This document shows positions 23,942 to 35,538 of a stretch of DNA of 64,000 nucleotides, piece after piece. Each line of letters starts with the position of its first letter. Positions within the stretch are counted from its first letter, which is position 1. A program made the translations under genes and the position numbers. The notes under the pieces are model-generated. The model made no database searches, had not been told where the DNA came from, and saw nothing but the letters and a program-made list of their open reading frames with translations. Source of the DNA: Hawksworthiomyces lignivorus (Eukaryota; Ascomycota; Sordariomycetes; Ophiostomatales; Ophiostomataceae); assembly GCA_002917075.1 (NCBI GenBank), contig NTMA01000002.1:868001-932000 (forward strand), read 5' to 3'.

Positions 23942-23961
23942 AAAAAAAAAAAAAAAAAAAA
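23942..23961 (+). repeat. Poly-A run, 20 nt
   Basis: An uninterrupted run of 20 A preceded by C and followed by GAAATTAG. It could be a simple homopolymer or the tail of an old retroposed copy, but nothing upstream on this strand looks like a LINE or SINE body and no target-site duplication was noticed. Confidence 0.7.
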
Positions 23962-26900
23962 GAAATTAGTCGCGCAGGCACGTTCATCTTTTGCAAAGCT
24001 CCGTGATAGTGTGGCGAAGACGATGGCAAAAGGGCAAAAAGGGAAAGTATCGTCCTCGGAGATGGGCCGCCAAGTCCATCAGCAGGGCCATGCCAGCTCA
24101 TCCACAAAGATACATGCTCCATGTATTCGCAGCACTGAAAGAAAAGCTGCATGCCAATCAGTTCCTGCCGGGCTGCCGTCCACTAACGATTTGGTCACCC
24201 GTCGACGAGCCTGCATGCATCTGGTGCAAAACTGCAGTCTTTGGAGTATATTGAACCTCTAATATCAACAAGAACGACATAGTCACCATCTTGGACTCTA
24301 TTCCTCCCCTTCGTCCCCTCCCTCTCCTCTCAGCTAACCCACGCCTGACCATTCCCGTCCCTGACAGGCTTGATCCCCACGGAGGCAGTAGCCCGCTCTC
24401 TCCGGCTCGGCTTTTTGGCCTTTGCTTGCTCTCGTTTCGTTGGGAAGCTTATTTAGATATACGAGCACACACACGGTTCATACACAATTTCCGTATGGAT
24501 TCGGGTGCATCTAGTGCCTCTGGTAGCCGATGGCTGTGGTGCATTTGCACACGCACATTTGCAGCATTCGTACCAGGACGAACAAGGCGCACTGACCTGC
24601 TTTCTTTGTTCCTTCGTTATCTCTCGCGCGCACGTAGTGCGTTTCTTCAACTGATCCCTTGTGGACATGCCGACCTGGTTCTCCTCACGGACGTCAATGG
24701 CCTTCCCAATTGACCTCACACATCCCCTCTTCTGGCCTTCCCGTGTCGGCGATTGAAACGCGGGGCCAAGCCAGGGCCAGTTGTCACCAGGGAAAACGCG
24801 AGACGCCTGCGTCCCCGTCGTGCTAGATGATCGCCTTCTGCAAAGGAAAACACAGAATTAGGCCAATTGCAGCCTCTGGTCATATCCTTACAAAAGCCGC
24901 ATTAATTCAAGCATGCTCTCTGTGGTAAAACAACCCTTTGGGGCTGCGGACACATCTTACGACGGTCGACGATAGTTAAAATGCACCTACAGCGGAGTCG
25001 CTTAAGAGGACTCTCTGATAGGAATCGATGCTGGCGAGGTATAAAAAAAAGGGACGGCGAAAGGCCCTAACGAAGGCTAATGCCTCCGGGAAGCCGATCC
25101 GCGCGCGGTCTTTTCCCACTTCCCCTCGCGCTGCCTCGAGCAAAAAGTCCTGTTTGGTCTACACGATGCTCAAAAGAGATGCGTTTTCCCTGAGCTAACG
25201 GAAATGGCATAGGTCCGACCAGGACAGCCAAGGACCAGCAAAGCTGCGGCCTGAGGTGGCGAACTTGTGAGGTGATATTCCTGCTAGAGACACGCTACGA
25301 GTGAACAAAAATACTGTGCACCTTAGTTGAGCCAGTATCCGCGTCGAATCAATCCTCAGCGCTCTTACAGGGGGGGAGGAGGGCTTGCTTGCCCCGTTTT
25401 TGACGCCATCAGACAGGCCTCTAATACCCCCTACCTCCAGATACGATTGATGCTGCAGATTTCCTTGTTATTTCTCAGTCGCTTTCCTGACTGCGAATAG
25501 CCATCCAAGCTTTCTCCATCCTGGCTTGCCCAGCTCCAACGTTACAACGCGCATCGCTGACCGCTGGTTCTGGACCAACCCTTGCGTCGAACGCGCATTG
25601 CCCATGATCCTTCTCGTACGTAGCTTGCACAGCATGTATGACGATGGGGTTATGCCTATATGTGAACTATGCTATTCGGCGCGCGGTGTTGAGAGAAGCT
25701 ACAGAGTAGGCTAGCAGAGGTGGACGACGCTAAAGACAATAGATCGTGTTCTCCAAACAGGTCGCATTGCGAGATCATCACTGTCTGGGCACAAAGTCTG
25801 TCTCTTTCAATTAACGCACAGTGCCGGAATTGAATAGCACCTTCGAGATGGTCATGATATGCCTGTCTTCCTGAAGAGCGCTCGTAGCCGACGTGGATGG
25901 GAACAGCATGCATCTGCTGCATATTTTGCGGATTGTGCCGTATTGCGGCATTGGGGGCCAATATACGTACATATTCGCAACATGCACATGTTCGACCGCG
26001 ACTCAGCAGACAAGGAAGGCATAGATTTCGTATTATCACCATTTACGACATCCAATATAAGCTGCAGCGGATGAATGAATAAAGTGGCTTACTAGGTCGA
26101 TCTGCAGCAGGGGGGGAGCGGAACCAACGCAAACAACAAGCACGAAACTGTTTCTGCTTTTCCCTACCTGCACGAAGCGTTCACAACCGTTGCAAGGGTT
26201 GCAAGGACATGATGAGCATTGCGAAAGGACGCGACGATGCCCTTGCCCTCTTTGCTTTTTCCTTTCTCGTCCCCTCGGCTGTGGCACACAGACTTTTTTT
26301 TGTCCAATATTCCAAGGGTCCCTCATCGCAACCCCCATGTAACGGAATCTAGGATCTCTTGTGGTAATCAATCTTGAACGACATACCTTAATCTAATGTT
26401 CGATTTGGTGGCAGATTCCAGCACAATTGACGCCCGGAATTCCAGGCTCGCAAAGATAAAGATAAAAGATAAGTGCAAGAAAAGAAAGTGCAACAATAGC
26501 TGCGGAGCAAAACATGGGAAAAGAAAGCAAAAGTAGACGGGCAAAAGAAAAAAATGCACACATGATTGTAAACCTAGCAGCGCCAACGGTGCCCCTGCAT
26601 GCGAGACTCCATCATTCCGCCTGGCCTGCCAATACGGACGGACCTAATGGACCAGTTTTCTCAGCCACTGCTCTCTGCTTCCTCAGAGCCTGTAACCTTC
26701 TCCACAACCTCCGTAGCAGCGCGCCTCTGCTCCACTGCACAGCTTCCTGTCAGACCAGCCAGAGCCAGCGCTGAAGGTGGACTCAAGACTGCCATCGTCT
26801 CAGTATCAAAACAAAGGACCGCGTGGTGCAGCTGCCCAGAAGGCCCACTATCTTCACGATGACTGGGCGAGCCAAAGGTACTGACAAGACTTCATCTTAA

Positions 26901-28806
26901 GCTTTAGCAAAGAAAGCAGCAGAGAGAAGATAAGGAGAGCCAAGAAGCTCCCTGCATTGCATGCGGAGGATTTTCTCTTTTCTTTGCCGCCGTGCGGTGC
27001 AGAAGACAGGGAAAACTGAAACCCGGTCCATAGCAGACAACAAACCACAATAGCACCAGAAATGTGACAGCAACGTTCAAGCAGCTGCAGATACGTACAA
27101 AAAATACGATGAGGAGCAGGAGAAAAATTCCCTGTGGACAAGATCCACCCGCCTGAGGGAACGGACCACATAAGCTCTTTTTTTAAACACGAAACCAAAT
27201 GTCGGTGTCTCTGAGCGAGGATTAAGCTTTTTTTTATCACCCAATTTGGTTTCAATGGGTTCGGTCTGCTGCTCCAGCCGCGCAGTGCGAGTGCCTGGAA
27301 AGCACACAGACGAAGACAGCGTAGCAAATCGGGGGAGAGGAAGAAGAGAGCCGTCCCCAACAACGAGATGTGGTTTTTGCCTCGAGAAATTACTGGAAGA
27401 GGGTGGCTGTTTTGTTGTTCATGCTGCAAGCACAATGTGGCGGTGGCCGGCCGCCAGTGGCCAGATGTCCGATTTTACTGAACTGATGAGGCAAAAAACA
27501 AGCGAAATCACCAAGACGATGTTCAAATTGGCAGGTCTTAGGACCCCAGAGAAAAGAAAAAGGAAGGACCAGCCAGATGGTCAAAATGCAATCGGGCTGT
27601 AGCTCCATTAAATCTCTCATTACGATGGGCACAGGGCCGCTTCCATGAGACAGGCTGTGCACGAATCTCCCGTTTGCTTTTATCTCGTCACGAGTGCCCT
27701 GTAAATTGTTGGTTTGTAGCATCAAGCGGTCAGGCAGGATTTGTCAAAAAGTGCCCATTGCGGTACGATCGCACAACCAATTTTGTAGCAGACGCAGTCC
27801 CATCGGAGGTTTGGCAAACTAGAGCCAAGACATAATGAAGAATTTTGCTTCGAAGAAATGCAATTTGTGTAGGACGAGATAAAAGAAGAGGCTGAAAAGC
27901 AAGTTTCCTTGATAGTTTCTTTCCTACCCAACCGAAGGTCGCACAAGAGCCACGGCACACGTCCGATGTAGGGCATCAACGAATGGGCAGACACTTGATT
28001 TCAGTCACACAGAAACTCTGCGGCCCAACCATGTAGATATGAAGTAAACGGACGTATGGCTGCAAGAAAAGATATTCTGCTACCACGACGGGTCGGCTTG
28101 TCAATTTATCGACTGCAGCGGAAAGATTGGACGGGATTAGAGGGCATAGAAGAGAAATGCAAGACAAATCAGAAAGAAAACCAGCAGAGCGTATGTTCCG
28201 CCCGTCCCGATGATGTGCGTATGCATATTTTGTTTTTATAAGGGTCAGCAAAATGGAATACTTGATGTTTTATGTGCGTTTCCCGTCTCTCTTTTTTTTT
28301 CGGTTTGCATGACATGAACCCTCAGTCACGTGTAGTTCTCGTGAGACTCCTATTGAGTAGAAGCATCACGGAGGGTATCAACCACGACACAATACTCATC
28401 TGTGCATTCACGGATTTCCTTTTTGTTGAAAGTAGCGTCATTTGACATATTTGTGGTTCTAAGATAGAATGGAAAATGCAGACGATATGATTAATGCAGC
28501 ATCCTATATTATTATATGAGTTGTGTAAGAGATGTAGACGAGAATGGCCTTATTTCCAATGAGCCTCGAGGCGTAACCACATATCAGTCTCAAAATATGC
28601 AAAGTCTCCCAGAAAATTTGAAATTCCAAGTTAAATACACCAAGTAAATCCAAGCCGGGTTATTTTTGCTTCGAATAGAAAATAGAGTGAATCCAAATAA
28701 GAATCATTGCAGAGGTGGTATAAAGCGTAGCACAAAGGCAGTAAAGTCAAGCAGCGAACCGGCAAAGGGGAACAAAGCGAGCATTCCATGTTCCTCCTCT
28801 TCCAAC

Positions 28807-29907
28807 TCACAGGGTCTCAACCTCCATGGCGTCTCCGTCGCTGTCTGCGTCTGCCAGCATCTGGTATTGTAGCCGGGATTTGTTGCTCTCCGGCGGCCCG
28901 TCCGCTACCGGTACCCATGCGCCGCCTCCACCGGCAGGTCCCCCTTCGCCTCTGGCCATTGCGCTGGCGTGCACCACGCCGAACGCGCCGCGGCTGCCAC
29001 CACCACCACCAGCCTCGCCGGCGATCCGGTGGCGCCTCGGCCGGCTGTGGGTCCGCTGCCGCCGACGTGCCTGCCGGGTACCACCGTCATACATGTAGCT
29101 GTCCTCTACCGCCTGGCCGTCGTCGTAGTCGTAGCTGCCGCCGCCATCCATCGCCGAAGCCGACCGCGACGGCGAGAAGCTCCGCCGGCGGCGGTGGTGT
29201 TGATTGTGCAGCCCCGAGTGCGGCTGGTGACGGAGGGGCGCATGGCTGCGCGGGGTCCGTCCGTGCTGCGAGTAGGCAGCGTGGGCGTGGGCGCCTTGGT
29301 CCAGCCCCACGGTAGCCCGGAGGATTCGCCGGCGCGGCGAGGAAGGAGACGCTGCTCGCGCGCTCCCGCTCCCGCTCCCGCCGCCCATGGAAACGTAGTC
29401 GTAGTCTTTGCTACCGCTTCCACCACCACCGCCGCCGCCACGGCTGCGGCTTCCACGGTGCAGCCTGGGCTGCCAGGCGGCCATCGACGTCTCCTCGCGC
29501 GACGATGATGTGGGACGAGACATCATCCGCACAGAGGAAGCTACAGACGATGAGTGCGAACGCTGCGCATGAGTGTAGCGCGTCGGTGAAGCAGCCGACG
29601 GTGACCGGTGCCGCCGGCGACCGCGGAAGTTGCCGGAGTTGCCGGATGGAGAGTGTTGCCGGTATGGCACGTTGGCCATGGAATGGTCAACACCGCTTGG
29701 CAGCCCAACTGTAGCCGTCGGCGTCATCGGGGAAAGGAACTGCAGGCCTGAATATGGCACCGGACTGCGGCGGCGGCGACGTCCCCGCTGGTGAAAGGAG
29801 GGACTGTACAACTCGGGATCGGTGGTCATCGCGACTGCCGTAGCCTCGTCCACAGCCGGCTCAGGGCTGTGGTAGAGCCTCGAGTGGGAGAGCAGTGAGG
29901 AGGACAT
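28807..29907 (-). CDS. Arg/Ser/Gly-rich protein of unknown function
   Basis: 366 aa, single exon, ATG at 29907, stop at the left end. High GC and steady codon bias set it off from the AT-rich flanks, which supports coding. It is low in complexity: basic-Ser patches (RGRRRRRSP, RGRRRHRSP, SPSSPRRR), several SYDYDD/DYDY-type acidic-Tyr motifs, Gly tracts, and a final acidic stretch ADADSDGDAMEVETL. There are no Cys-rich motif, signal peptide or membrane segment. RS-like patches might point to phosphorylation and a nuclear role, but this is speculation; I recognise no family. Gene-free flanks on both sides give no context. Confidence 0.6.
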   Translation of the reverse strand: MSSSLLSHSRLYHSPEPAVDEATAVAMTTDPELYSPSFHQRGRRRRRSPVPYSGLQFLSPMTPTATVGLPSGVDHSMANVPYRQHSPSGNSGNFRGRRRHRSPSAASPTRYTHAQRSHSSSVASSVRMMSRPTSSSREETSMAAWQPRLHRGSRSRGGGGGGGSGSKDYDYVSMGGGSGSGSARAASPSSPRRRILRATVGLDQGAHAHAAYSQHGRTPRSHAPLRHQPHSGLHNQHHRRRRSFSPSRSASAMDGGGSYDYDDGQAVEDSYMYDGGTRQARRRQRTHSRPRRHRIAGEAGGGGGSRGAFGVVHASAMARGEGGPAGGGGAWVPVADGPPESNKSRLQYQMLADADSDGDAMEVETL

Positions 29908-31303
29908 ACCAGGGCAGTGGCAACGGGAAATAGATGGAAGAGAGGACAGATTTGATAGAAATAGGCTCTCCTTTCTTGGTATTTTTATAAATGGAAGACT
30001 GAATTAAAACCACACACTCTGTCAGAGAGAACAAAAATTAAGCAGAAGTTACGACAGGGAAAAGACGTCTTGCTGTGAACAATTGGATTTTCTTTTCCAT
30101 ACAAGAGGATGCAGTAAATAATATAGTTGCCTTGTGTGCAACACCAACAGCGGACAGTATCACCACCACTACGATGACTGTCGATCTCATCACACGCGAC
30201 CTTGGCCAAAACCGGCCAAGCAATTAGAGCGAGTTTCTCTTTGTTGTTTTCCTTTTGGGCCGTTTTTGGTCTTGGTCTACTCTTCGGCCGTTGATGACCG
30301 TTGCTGGCCGGAACCTTCCAGAGGTTGAAAGAAGCAGCGGGTTAGAATGAGAAGGCGAAAAATGATGACGCCGCCGACCAGGAAACAAGGGAGGGGCATC
30401 CGTTGCCCAAGTGAGGGGGAGCTTTTCCGTCGCCCAACGAAGCGGACCTGATTATTCTTACATCTGGTGTGAACAGATTTGTACAAGATACAAGGCAGTG
30501 AAATTGTGCTCAAGGCAGATCGCTAGGCGGAGAGGGGATGGGGAGGGGAGACTGCTCCGTAAGCCACTGTTTCGCTTCGTTCCATTTTCATTTCGTGCCT
30601 GACATTTCGATCCCTTTTTCCACTTTCGACCTTGTTGGTTCTGTGCCCTTGTGACATCTTTCTCCCTATTGAATTTATCCACCAGCACCATCAGCTGGCC
30701 AATTTACAAGGTTGGCACGCGTAAACCCTGTATGTGAAAGCCATGTCAACCGTAGTTGGATTGGGCAGAGAAGAGTGAATCACAAAACCCCACCACCAAG
30801 ACGGCTTTTATGAAAGCGCAGCCTTACGCCCAGTCAATTCGAGAAAACCGGACCTGGACTGCGGATTAGGCTGCGGGAGTGGAGTTCATCGGGAGCAGGG
30901 AGGGACAGTAAATCGGCGGATCCTTTCCTCTTTTCTAAGCCTATTGCTCTTGGACGGCTTTCAGCTGTGGGAGGGCGTGGCGGACTGCATCAGGAGCCTT
31001 GCATTAACGCTTGTGCTTTTGATGTTTATCTCCCCCCCCCGCAGCTGCATCCTAAAGCGCTCCCACGCCTATGCACGGCTGATAGATGCAGAGGGTTGTA
31101 TACCAAGATTGCTCATGATAACGGATCTGAATACGAACGCGTCCGGATTTTTGTGTGATTTCACGGAGCTCTGTTGAAGAGTAGAATGCTTTCTCATTTT
31201 TAAATATGCCACATGGTCTCTTGGGTCATGATGTAACTTCCTAGCTTCCTTCAAACATAACAGTAATGGTACATGAGCTCGCCCGAGGCGCCAACTATTG
31301 TGC
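29908..31303. other. Intergenic, 1.4 kb, no gene seen
   Basis: Promoter of the Arg/Ser/Gly-rich gene and 3' region of the Aim41-like gene. Open frames are short. No repeat, RNA gene or conserved motif was recognised. Confidence 0.55.
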
Positions 31304-31921
31304 TTATGCTTTCGTCGTCAGCGTCTTCACGATCCGCGCCATCTCGCCCTTGTCAAAGTCTTTGCCGTCGAGTGGGCCTCCCGGCGCCAGTAGCCGCTTC
31401 ATCACCTCGCTGGTCTTGTTCTTGGCAGCACCGTCGGCCACCACCTCTGCCAGGACCGCCTCGGCGGCGGCCTGCAGTTGCTCTGTGCTCACGCTCTCGA
31501 TGCCGCTGTCCTGGGCGTAGCCCTCGAGGACCTGGATCTGGGCCTCCTCCTTCTCGGCCAAGTCGCTGCGGCCCGCGCCCCGGAACTCGTCCGCCGCCTC
31601 TTGCGAGGAGCGGGCTGTCTTGCGCAGCAGCGCCACCAACTGCGCGTCCGTCTTGATCGGCTGGGCCGTCTTGCTGGCGTTGAGGGTTGCGGCCAGCACC
31701 GACCGTAGCACGGCTAGGCGTGCCGCGTCTTTGGCCTTCATCGCCGTCTTGAGGTCGCCTTTGAGCTTGGCGAGAAGAGGAGGAGCGGGCACATCGGTCG
31801 ACGAGGAGTACAACCGGCAGAATGCGCAGCGATTGGATGTGACCGAGACCGAGCCATTCGCCGAGAAGAAAAGACGTGGAGCGGCGGAAAGCCGCGTCAC
31901 ACCGAGCCTCGCAGCCATCAT
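31304..31921 (-). CDS. AIM41: Mitochondrial Aim41-like protein, YqeY/GatB-related domain
   Basis: 205 aa, single exon. Start chosen at the double ATG (31921/31918), because the residues that follow are a good mitochondrial presequence (Arg, Ser and Ala-rich with no acidic residue up to about 40, MAARLGVTRLSAAPRLFF). The open frame runs further upstream, but that stretch lacks such character. From ~48 the protein is helical and matches the YqeY family: LLAKLKGDLKTAMKAKD, RLAVLRSVLAATLNASK, and the C-terminal GPLDGKDFDKGEMARIVK. YqeY proteins resemble the GatB tail domain of tRNA amidotransferase; yeast Aim41 is mitochondrial with an undefined role. The length is close to the yeast protein. Family call firm, function inferred. 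Confidence 0.92.
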   Translation of the reverse strand: MMAARLGVTRLSAAPRLFFSANGSVSVTSNRCAFCRLYSSSTDVPAPPLLAKLKGDLKTAMKAKDAARLAVLRSVLAATLNASKTAQPIKTDAQLVALLRKTARSSQEAADEFRGAGRSDLAEKEEAQIQVLEGYAQDSGIESVSTEQLQAAAEAVLAEVVADGAAKNKTSEVMKRLLAPGGPLDGKDFDKGEMARIVKTLTTKA

Positions 31922-34900
31922 GAATCGCAGGGAAGAAAGTCGAAGCTGGGACTGGCCTGCAGTCGCGGTGTGAATTCCTAGCCGAGGCAAACAAGAATGC
32001 AAGCGAGCAACACTGTTGTATCGTGCTTCACCACTGCTAGCGTTCGTTTGAGAGAAGCAGAGGTATGCGGAGCTTCGCGGCGAGAAGTCGTTTGTATTTC
32101 GAATCCTTGCTTCACCTTTGCCAAAGCTAAAATTTTGCGTCGTTTGATGCCAAGGCTGCTGGAATTGACCAGTTAGATTGCAGGGGCCAGTGTGCCAACA
32201 TCCATGCCATTGTGACTTGGACGCACAGAAACGCGGAAGCCAGGAATACAACAGCGGGGCCACTGTAGAAATTGATTCAGCTCCACCGCAAAAATGGAAA
32301 ACGCACTACTGCTCTAGAAAGGATCTCTGCAGCACTGTAACTGCAACAATATAGCGATGCTTGTGCGCTAATTGCAGACGATCAATAACATCGGCGACGA
32401 CGCGTCGATTTCCAAAAGCAGCGCCAGAGTTTCAAGCATGGGTGTGCCCTCTTCATAGACACTTAAAGAAAGAAGTACTGTATCAGATTGTGGAGATAAG
32501 TTAGGTTACAGCATAGAGTTGTAGACGGTGTGGTTGGCGCCCGCCAGAAGCTGTGCATCTCATATCGTTCATTTCCTGGAGCCCCTTTCCCGTATGATAT
32601 GTCATCGCTACAAAACGAAAGAGGTCGTGCGCTCATTACTTGTACATGGAGAGTGGGATTAGATACTAGGGTAGGGAAGGACACGCGAAATCAAGCTGTT
32701 GCAAGGTAGAATAAGCACATGGTACGGTGTGCGCGACCTAGCGTCCGCGCTGGAAGATCCCACTGTCTCGACCTTTATCGCATTGCGGCGCCAAGTCCAG
32801 AAGTGTGCTCTCCGTGGCAAGATGCATGGCCAAAAAGAACATCCGCGCTGGCCATGGTGTTTTTTATGCACCTTGATCTCTATTCGCGCCTTGTGCTTCT
32901 ATTTGAAGGATAATTCCTTGTGTCGAGAGGCATTCACTGTGGTCAAGAGTTGATGATCTCGTCTACTCTGAGAAGTGGAACAGCCCCCATTCTCGTAGAC
33001 TTGCCAAATTAGATATCCAACGTTGTAGTTCGTCTGCGTGTCTAATGCTTATTCTTTATACACAGTAGTCACCTGACTAGCCAATGACCAGCAGGGGTTT
33101 CGCGGATGCTCCCCGAGATCAACCATTGCTTGAGATGGTTTGGCTTCCCTGGTTAGCGCTATCCCAGGTGAAGCAAGGCAACTGATCCAGCATAGCTCAG
33201 CGTGTCGGATGCTGCCCGTCTTCTCAGAACGTATAATACTCCGTAGAGGCTTGCAGTTGGGGGCTCCCGCGAGCTCCTGGCTCAGTTCTGCTATCGCCCA
33301 TGAACCTTGTCATCGGGTTTTCACCTTTTATTTCCTAGGTCGCTTCTCCCCTCTTCTTTTGCTTCTTGCTATGACCTGTCGTTTTGAGCCGGCAGTCTTC
33401 TAGAGAGACCGCTCTTCTCCTGAGATCAGCCGTTGGTGGCCATACCCGCCCATGCCGACGACGTGCACGGGGTAGACTGCAACCCAAAGACCCCCAATTT
33501 CCTGGCATGGTCTCCCGCCTGGAGATCCTTTATGCTCCCTCTCGCCCACCACCTTGCCTTTGAGTAGGATAGCGTCATAAACCCTCTTCGATTAATACGA
33601 ATAGAATATGCAGAGATCCCCAGGGTTGCAGGCCTAGTGGTCCAAATACTCGTCCTCGGAAGATTGGATGTACCGTGGAGGCAGCGAGGAACCTTGCCAG
33701 CAGCTACACAACAGCTCCACACACACTAACAAGAGGCCAAGTCAAGCAGCATTTGTTCTGTCCCATACCAACATAGAGATGCACAACAGCTGTCAATGTA
33801 GGCCACCTGCATATGCTCTGCGTAGCAAGCTGGACATCTCCAGGGCTAGATGCGCGTAGAATGGGGGCAGCCGGGAAAAACGCGGGAAATGACTTGCGGG
33901 AGGGAGCAAAAGGAGCAAAAGGAACGAGAATGAGCCAGTGAAGACTCGAAGAAAGACTCTCTTCCCGTGCGGGAGGGCGGAAGATGTGAGAGCGTGGCTG
34001 GCTGTTGGGCAGAAATAAGCGTTTTTGCTTCCCGTACGTGTTGTGCTGTAGAGGCATCGGGAGAGACCGCAAGGAGCATGGGTATTTGATCCTGGAGACT
34101 TCTCGACCTAATAGGCGGACGTCAAGAGGGATTAAACTTCAGTCTGAGACGGAGGGCATGGCTGTCCATCAGTCTAGCTTGTAATCAAGTGCCTTTCTAT
34201 TTTTATTAGATTAGGAGCGTCCTGGATGCAGCGAGCCCACACCTAGAACGTCGGTTTAGGAAAAGGTCAGTATACAAGTATGTTGTTGCCCTGTTCGCCT
34301 CGGTGGGGAAATGTGAACATGTATTACCAAGGTATTGCAACCTCCATTTGACCTCTGCTTTCCTGTTATGACCATATGCACCAGTGGCGATCTCACGATA
34401 ATAAAGGACGAGAATATTGAGGACTTTGGCGACCAGCTCGCTCAGAGCATATTCCATTTTCCGTTGCCGATTCAGCAGAAAAACCCATCTCTGTACGGGT
34501 ATTTCATGAGGCGGACATGCCCCAGGCCCTCTGCACGATGTATGTGCTTTCTCACCTCTTCCCCTAGCCCTGTTGTGCTCGGTGACCTATTACTTCCCTT
34601 TTGGCCCCCAACTTGGCTCTTCTCCGATGAGAGGACCCCTCCCGGAGATCACCTCAATCGTTCCAAGGTTACTTCCTGGATGCTCCTGATATTTTGAAAT
34701 CAGCTAGGCTTGCTTTGTTTCTTCATCTTTAAGGTCATGCTAGGTGATGCGCAGGGGGTTCCTGTTGGGGGCAGTGAAGGCAGTTGCGCTCACGTGGGAT
34801 ACTTTCCGTCATTCTTTCCCCTGAGGTCAGCACCGGGAGTCAGACCTACTCTGTATGTTCCTGTGTGCATGTGCCCTTCTCAGTGCCCTTCTCATCACCT

Positions 34901-35538
34901 CTCTTTATTTTCCTCTTCCACTGACATATTCCTCTATCATCCTTGTCTTTTGATTTGCGAAAGAACATCACCTGGATTGCATGATTCCAAATCGAAAATA
35001 AGCTGCAGAGAGCAAAATTCCTTTGCACTTCCTCGCTACTGCACTATACACATGTCCCATCGCCTTCGCACGATAATTTAGCCATCAGTAGAGCCATCAG
35101 TACACTAACACGGTGAAGAAAGTTTCGAGTTCATGGTGTCTATGAAGTTGCCAAACAGCCATCAAATGCTATGCAAAAAAAGCAAAACGCGAGAGCTGAC
35201 AACAGTCCTGCCAAGGCTAAAGGTCGTTGACAGGACGAAACAGCCACATGATCCAAAGCAAGGGAGGAAAAAGCAAAGAAAGCAAAATGCAAATGCCAAA
35301 ATTCTTAAAGTCAGCAAAACAGAACAGAACAGCCCCAATATGAACGAAGAAACAGCAGAAACGAACTTGAACAATGGGCACAAACACCACCGCCATGCAT
35401 GCTCGAGCAACAATGATTATCACGCAACCGCCTTGACCATCCCCGGGGGCTGATATCGAATCTTCTCTCTCTATTTCTTTTCCCAAAACATATACTTTTC
35501 ATCGTCGCATGGTCATAATGCCGTAGCTGAGCCGGCAG
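31922..35538. other. Intergenic, 3.6 kb, no gene seen
   Basis: Between the Aim41-like promoter and the 3' end of the methyltransferase gene. One exact TACTCCGTA lies at 33237-33245. The frames at 34335-34697 and 34710-35081 (plus) were read for family resemblance and splice partners and gave nothing convincing. Confidence 0.5.

Larger units (their letters stand above)
22341..28806. other. Gene-poor stretch, about 6.5 kb
   Basis: No open frame with family resemblance, and no chain of exons that I could join with good splice sites. It contains the TACTCCGTA-like array (22811-22876), a 20-nt poly-A run (23942-23961) and many short purine-rich segments. I see no transposase or reverse-transcriptase residue and no terminal repeats. 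It may be the upstream control region of the Gln-rich factor, or hold a non-coding transcript. Confidence 0.45.

Noticed and set aside
23942..23961. Poly-A run as the tail of a retrotransposon
   Set aside because: No reverse-transcriptase-like or SINE-like body upstream and no target-site duplication noticed.
26854..27435. 193-codon minus-strand open frame
   Set aside because: No family resemblance, mixed composition, no supporting splice partners or promoter context.
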